Source: an uncultured Collinsella sp. | Lineage (GTDB): Bacteria; Actinomycetota; Coriobacteriia; Coriobacteriales; Coriobacteriaceae | NCBI GenBank assembly: GCA_900548495.1 | Contig: URKT01000038.1 | Location: 1 to 19,489, forward strand | DNA: 19,489 nt | Direction of reading: 5' to 3' | Part shown: positions 15,930 through 19,489 of the stretch, piece after piece | Layout of the letters: every line of letters begins with the position of its first letter | Position numbering within the stretch: position 1 is the first letter of the stretch | The notes under the pieces: model-generated | The model's input: the letters and a program-made list of their open reading frames with translations, nothing else | Told to the model about the DNA's origin: nothing | Databases searched by the model: none | Position numbers and translations under genes: made by a program

Positions 15930-16733
15930 TCACGAAACACACGTTTTAATAAAGTTGGCCCCAAAATCGGTTACCTGGTAGCTCCAGCGATGGAAAACGA
16001 ATTTCTTGTCATCTTCAAGCTCAACCTTCGCCTTCGCATTTTGGATAGCCTCGCTTGATTCGAACCTTTCAAGCGTAGCTTTAACATCATCAGCATAGTA
16101 ATCACAACGCTTGAGGATGCCAAGTCGATCCAGGTTTCCCAGATACACCAGCGATTGATCAGGGTACTCGCAAACACCCTTACAGCACTCGTTATAGCCT
16201 TCTACGATTAGCGTCCATTTAATTGGAACTAGCTCGTCTGCGCTGACAATTCTTAAGTCAACGAGCGGAATAGACGCGTGTTCAGCGTCATCAGAGCCAG
16301 CCAACGTACTCAGTAGCTTAGCCTCGTCGGGACTAATCTCCTTAAGTAGCTGAACAAAACTGGGGTGGACGTACTCCGCCGTCCGATCATCCATCGAGGA
16401 AAGTAACAGATTTGCATACATCCCTCGTAATTCCTCGCTGTCATAGCAATATGCGAGTTGTTGAATTGCTGGAACCGCGATATGTGCTGGAGGTTCGGTA
16501 AGATGCTCCTCGGGAATCTTATCAACACGAGACTCTATAGCATCGATGGCCAGCTTGATGCTTTCCTCTCTATTAACAACCCAGCGATTCCACGAGGAAA
16601 ACCAAATGGCAACAGTCCTTGGAACCAGGCTAACCGTTTTGCCTATCGAATCCGCGGAGGGATGGACAAGGTCGTCATATGCCTTTTCAAGCACCGGTAT
16701 GTTGGCAATTTCTTTGACCTTATCGAGATCCAT
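15930..16733 (-). CDS. DUF4393 (Abi-alpha) family protein
   Basis: The ATG at 16733 has AAGGAG six bases upstream. The 267-residue soluble, mainly helical protein contains the core of the DUF4393/Abi_alpha family at residues 101-140: ELRGMYANLL, SSMDDRTAEYVHPSFVQLLKEISPDEAKLL. A hydrophobic helix near residues 35-50 (VSLVPRTVAIWFSSW) is typical of the N-terminal part. The family was named from abortive-infection loci, but its biochemical activity is not known. It forms a coupled operon with the downstream membrane protein (TGA-A-ATG) and is separated from the CBASS-like pair by a stem-loop. The C-terminal 80 residues (AKAKVELEDDKKFVFHRWSYQVTDFG) look like a winged-helix or small mixed domain, which I cannot name. 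Confidence 0.8.
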   Translation of the reverse strand: MDLDKVKEIANIPVLEKAYDDLVHPSADSIGKTVSLVPRTVAIWFSSWNRWVVNREESIKLAIDAIESRVDKIPEEHLTEPPAHIAVPAIQQLAYCYDSEELRGMYANLLLSSMDDRTAEYVHPSFVQLLKEISPDEAKLLSTLAGSDDAEHASIPLVDLRIVSADELVPIKWTLIVEGYNECCKGVCEYPDQSLVYLGNLDRLGILKRCDYYADDVKATLERFESSEAIQNAKAKVELEDDKKFVFHRWSYQVTDFGANFIKTCVS

Positions 16734-16813
16734 ATCAAACTCCTTGCACCCCGCCGTCGGTAAGCCAGTAAAGTCATCTCACACTAACGCACCAACAAGA
16801 TCGTCTATCAAAC

Positions 16814-16835
16814 GGGCTGGGAAACACCCCAGCCC
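16814..16835 (-). terminator. Stem-loop after the CBASS-like pair
   Basis: GGGCTGGG and CCCAGCCC form a perfect 8-bp stem with a six-base loop, 22 bases beyond the SLATT stop codon. On the minus strand it is followed by GTTTG, a poor T-run, so termination may be partial. Confidence 0.5.
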
Positions 16836-16857
16836 TAACAACCCAGCAAGAAACACA

Positions 16858-17427
16858 CTATTCCTCACAGGCATGGCTACGCAAGCCCGACGGCAGCAAC
16901 TTGTCAATCTCTTCCGGTTCAAATGACTGGTGTCCGTTCTTTAGCCTGTCGCGGGCCCTCTCGTACGCCTTGTCGCTCGTCCTTGGCGCTTCAACGTATA
17001 TTTCGGCTTGCTTTTCAACGAGCGAGTCGCGGCATCTACGTATTTCTCCAACTTCAAGGTCATCAAAATCCGTAAGCAACGACTCATAGTCCTGAAGAAC
17101 AACCCAGAGTCGATTAGCACAACGCACGTGTTCTTCAGCTTCCTCAGGCAGCTTAGAGCCACGAGTATACAGATTTAACCCAAGCGATAAGGCTGAGGTA
17201 ATAGAAGCGACGACAGCCCCGACTCCGGTCCCAGTTTGACCTATAATGACGCTAATTACTCCACAAGTTGAAACCGCAGTTAGAATTATCTGGCTGATAG
17301 AAATACGATTGGTCGTCGTACGCTTCAGGGTCGCCGCTTCCTGCTGCGTCTGATATGTGTACAACAGCTTGCCGTAAGACTCCTTAATCTGTCCGCGTAA
17401 CCGCTCCCTATAATCCGAACTATCCAA
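16858..17427 (-). CDS. SLATT-domain 2TM protein, predicted CBASS membrane effector
   Basis: The start is a TTG at 17427, placed by a perfect AGGAGG five bases upstream; that site overlaps the TAG stop of the CD-NTase gene. The 189-residue product has a helical N-terminus, two membrane segments (about residues 43-63 and 67-88) and a helical cytoplasmic tail (EEAEEHVRCANRLWVVLQDYESLL). This is the layout of SLATT domains, the 2TM effectors that accompany SMODS/CD-NTases. They are expected to oligomerise and open the membrane when the cyclic nucleotide signal is bound, killing the infected cell. The gene is immediately downstream of the CD-NTase with nine bases between them. Which SLATT subfamily it belongs to cannot be fixed by eye. 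Confidence 0.82.
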   Translation of the reverse strand: MDSSDYRERLRGQIKESYGKLLYTYQTQQEAATLKRTTTNRISISQIILTAVSTCGVISVIIGQTGTGVGAVVASITSALSLGLNLYTRGSKLPEEAEEHVRCANRLWVVLQDYESLLTDFDDLEVGEIRRCRDSLVEKQAEIYVEAPRTSDKAYERARDRLKNGHQSFEPEEIDKLLPSGLRSHACEE

Positions 17428-17436
17428 AACAACCTC

Positions 17437-18249
17437 CTAGCAGGCCATTTGGCGAAGCACTTTTCCGAGACACTCATAACTTTTGGTTGTATCGATAGCC
17501 TGCTGACTACCCGGGCTCAAAAGTTCGAACGGCACCCTACCGTGAGCAGAACGGCGATTGTATTCATCCAAAAGTCGCGTCTCATATGCCCCCGCCGGCG
17601 CAGAGCTTTCCCCATTCGCCCAACGCCAATCAGCAATCGCGGAGAATACGAAGCTATCGATAACGATGCCGGACAACCTATAGCTTGAGAAGTTCGCGGC
17701 GTGGACGTTTCGAATATGCTTGCAAGTGTCGAACAGGAGTCCCCTCGAGCTTGCGTTTTTCTCTTTCATCGCTTCCTGCTCCGCCTTGGGATCAGTCGCA
17801 AGCCATCGACCGCCCATATGAGTATCGGGGTAGTCGTAACTCACAAATGATCCCCAGCTGTCCACACGCTCAAATGCCGGGAGAAGTTCAAACTTCATTC
17901 CATCCGAGAATCTGACAACGACAACTTGACCATCGCCCTTAACATCAGTCGTAGAGTAGGTTTCGGAAACTGCGGATTTTACAGCCTGAAGTAATCTTGA
18001 TTGCCCATTCCCCCTATACATGTCATAACGCTCGTACTCGCTCTGAGGAAGGGACAGCAATACGTCAAGATCGCTATCTGTTGTTGCGGTACCACGCCCA
18101 TAAGAACCAACATACAGTGAATGTGCCGTCTCGCTGTTGGAACTCCAAAACTCCGAGTTCACAGCCTTGGTAATCCGTTTGTACCTCTTGGAGATCAATT
18201 CTCTCTTTGCAGATTCAACGCCAACGATATTCTTCTTAACTCGATCCAT
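17437..18249 (-). CDS. CD-NTase (SMODS nucleotidyltransferase), CBASS signal synthase
   Basis: The 270-residue protein carries the polymerase-beta-like nucleotidyltransferase signature of CD-NTases: SLYVGSYGRGTATTDSDLDVLL, with Gly48-Ser49 and the metal-binding Asp60 and Asp62. A third acidic residue is in KFELLPAF (Glu121). The C-terminal half is helical (LLFDTCKHIRNVHAANFSSY, SGIVIDSFVFSAIADW), as in SMODS proteins. Such enzymes make cyclic di- or oligonucleotides on phage infection. All three catalytic acids are present, so it is probably active; the product nucleotide cannot be read from sequence. The ATG at 18249 has a rather distant GAGG upstream. With the SLATT gene it makes a minimal two-gene CBASS-like system, without Cap2/Cap3 or HORMA/TRIP13 genes in the window. 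Confidence 0.9.
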   Translation of the reverse strand: MDRVKKNIVGVESAKRELISKRYKRITKAVNSEFWSSNSETAHSLYVGSYGRGTATTDSDLDVLLSLPQSEYERYDMYRGNGQSRLLQAVKSAVSETYSTTDVKGDGQVVVVRFSDGMKFELLPAFERVDSWGSFVSYDYPDTHMGGRWLATDPKAEQEAMKEKNASSRGLLFDTCKHIRNVHAANFSSYRLSGIVIDSFVFSAIADWRWANGESSAPAGAYETRLLDEYNRRSAHGRVPFELLSPGSQQAIDTTKSYECLGKVLRQMAC

Positions 18250-18655
18250 AAGCTCAACAACCTCACAATCTGCTCACCGCCGAATCGACGGCCTAGGTCG
18301 TGCCAAATGAATAGCAGCGGTACTTATCCATAGAATCAATTTTACCGCCGCACTCCCCCATTCGAACATAAGTGCTCTTATTAAGGTAATTCATATATAA
18401 CGGCTACGCGACATCGGCAGAATTACCGCCAGAAACAAAAGGGCAGTCGACCCCACATCGACTCCGATGTCCTACGCCATAACGCGGTGTTCTTCATCGT
18501 TCGAACAAAAGGATTTATACGTCAAAAAAACGAGACTGTACACGGCAAAAGCAGCTCGGCACATACATTATTAAAGAGAGGCGGTTCCGCCGTAGAAATG
18601 GTTCACCGGTGTAAGCAAACTCGTCTCGCCCGCACGCTCATAATTGACGCCAGTG
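18250..18655. other. Intergenic stretch upstream of the CD-NTase gene
   Basis: No coding frame is supported. Short repeats are visible: TTACCGCC occurs directly twice (18342-18349 and 18423-18430), GCGGTA (18317-18322) is an inverted copy of part of it, and GGTAATT (18385-18391) is inverted as AATTACC (18421-18427). These could be operator sites for the CBASS-like operon. A minus-strand TAAAAT within the GGTAAAATT at 18337-18345 is a weak candidate -10 box. Confidence 0.3.
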
Positions 18656-18976
18656 TCAGAAAAGCGTGTTTATACCACATCCATCATGATTGACCTAGAG
18701 GTCTTTAACGGAAGCGCCGTTACATCTGGGCGGCAAGCGAAGTGAAAGCTCCTTAAAAACTGAGACGCGTTCGGCCCGCACTTAATCATCGAATCGCAGC
18801 CAGTCGAGCGTCGATTAAAAAGCGGCGACAAGAACCAAAGGAGGGCACATGAAGAGCATTGCCATGCAGAGCTTGACCTAAGCGGCGGCCCCGCGGACTT
18901 TTCCTGGAAGGCCTCGGTGCCGAGCCTCGATGAGGCGCAAGACGGCCTCAAGCTGACGCTCACGCATCGCGTATAG
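18656..18976 (+). pseudogene. Decayed ORF of unknown family, in-frame stops
   Basis: One plus-strand frame reads VSEKRVYTTSIMIDLEVFNG, then SAVTSGRQAK, a TGA at 18743, KLLKN, a TGA at 18761, and then an open run from DAFGPHLIIESQPVERRLKS to the TAG at 18974. The last 45 codons, from HEEHCHAELDLSGGPADFSW to KLTLTHRV, use GC-rich third positions like the pel genes, which is why I read this as coding in origin. The two stops and the lack of a ribosome site near the ATG at 18686 argue that it is dead. I do not recognise the family. Frameshifts joining other frames are possible; sequencing error is an alternative for a single stop but less so for two. Confidence 0.4.
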
Positions 18977-19180
18977 CTAACGAAGCGCGGGGCAGGATGC
19001 CGCCGCTGGCCAACGTCCCAACAGCCGGCTACTCCCTTCCTCTCCCCTCCCCAACATTCCCCAGAAAGTTCCCTGATGTTGACTGGGGTTCCCGTAAAAT
19101 AATCCCCAACAAAATATGTGCGGAGTGCCGGCCTGGAGCTGCCTTCGGACCCTATTGGCTGCTCACCGAGAGGCTCCGCT

Positions 19181-19455
19181 ATGAAACGACCCTTTTACTA
19201 CCTGATCTGCGCGATCGCGTGCACGTCCATGGCCGGCGCGACGTTGCCTCTGTCAGCCATCGCAGAAGCCATGCAGCCTCGAGCAACAGCCGAGCAGCGG
19301 GCACAAGCCGACGCCACGAACAGCGACACGGCCAGAGTTGAAGACGGCACCAACGCAAATGCGGCAGCAGATACCGTAGAGGACGGCACCGCAACATCCA
19401 CCGGCACCAGCGCAGTCAACACGGAAAGCGCTGGCGGCACCACCGCCGCTAACGC
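19181..19455 (+). CDS. Secreted low-complexity surface protein, 5' fragment
   Basis: The ATG at 19181 has GAGAGG seven bases upstream. The product begins MKRPFYYLICAIACTSMAGA and continues TLPLSAIAEA, a clear signal peptide with a cleavage site after AEA near residue 30. What follows is a disordered linker rich in Ala, Thr, Gly, Asp and Ser, with VEDGT repeated twice. This is the start of a secreted or wall-attached protein; large surface proteins with repeat domains often begin this way. The gene is truncated: from 19456 the sequence is library adapter, so the apparent residues CLLYTSDAADD are artefactual. No function can be given. Confidence 0.75.
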
Positions 19456-19489
19456 CTGTCTCTTATACACATCTGACGCTGCCGACGAC
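19456..19489. other. Nextera/Tn5 sequencing adapter left at the contig end
   Basis: CTGTCTCTTATACACATCT (19456-19474) is the Tn5 mosaic end as used in Nextera libraries. It is followed at 19475-19488 by GACGCTGCCGACGA, the rest of the reverse-complemented read-1 adapter, plus one extra base. This is not genomic sequence. It generates the false peptide ending LLYTSDAADD on the plus strand and a false MYKRQ start on the minus strand. Confidence 0.97.

Noticed and set aside
18670..18963. Minus-strand 97-codon ORF
   Set aside because: No ribosome site, Ser/Arg/Cys-rich shadow composition; the opposite strand carries the more coding-like, though broken, frame.
19079..19105. Promoter for the secreted protein (TTGACT followed by TAAAAT)
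   Set aside because: The two boxes are only ten bases apart, and no better -10 lies at 16-18 bases, so the pair cannot be supported.
19198..19470. Minus-strand ORF beginning MYKRQ
   Set aside because: Its start lies in Nextera adapter sequence; MYKRQ is the translation of that adapter.

Overview
The window looks like a piece of a moderately high-GC Gram-positive genome, most likely an intestinal actinobacterium of the Coriobacteriia (Collinsella-like). That placement is inferred from the GC-rich third codon positions of the housekeeping-type genes, strong AGGAGG-type ribosome binding sites, the Gram-positive version of a pel exopolysaccharide locus and a Collinsella-like secreted protein at the right end. 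It was not tested against a database. The right-hand end is a contig end: the last 33-34 bases are Nextera (Tn5) library adapter, not genome.

Region 1 (1-10807, all minus strand, read right to left) is one tightly packed, translationally coupled exopolysaccharide operon. The order is an SDR-PelD fusion (degenerate GGDEF with an RxxD c-di-GMP site), PelE, a membrane-anchored PelA-type deacetylase, PelF glycosyltransferase, PelG transporter, a CotH-type kinase lipoprotein, a VTC-domain polyphosphate polymerase, and a DUF4956 membrane protein cut by the left edge. The gene borders are overlaps or gaps of only a few bases. The expected logic is that c-di-GMP binding to PelD activates PelF/PelG polymerisation and export, and the deacetylase modifies the product. 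The CotH/VTC/DUF4956 trio adds a phosphorylation or polyphosphate activity of unknown role.

Region 2 (10911-18249, all minus strand, visibly more AT-rich, with codon use unlike region 1) is a defence island. From left to right it holds: an ATPase plus TOPRIM nuclease pair (OLD/Gabija/PARIS/AbiL-like logic); a roughly 880-base non-coding stretch with nested inverted repeats, a likely structured non-coding RNA and several terminators; an Abi_2 (AbiD/AbiF) HEPN protein; a coupled pair of a DUF4393 (Abi-alpha) protein and a two-TM membrane protein; and a compact CBASS-like pair of a CD-NTase and a 2TM SLATT effector. The best candidate for something little described is the Abi_2 gene together with the adjacent structured RNA. 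On the minus strand this RNA has a convincing promoter (13806-13833), a 13-bp stem whose one non-Watson-Crick pair is a G.U only on that strand, and a GAAA-loop terminator (13498-13521).

Region 3 (18250-19489) holds an intergenic stretch, a decayed plus-strand ORF with in-frame stops, and the 5' end of a secreted low-complexity surface protein that runs into adapter sequence.
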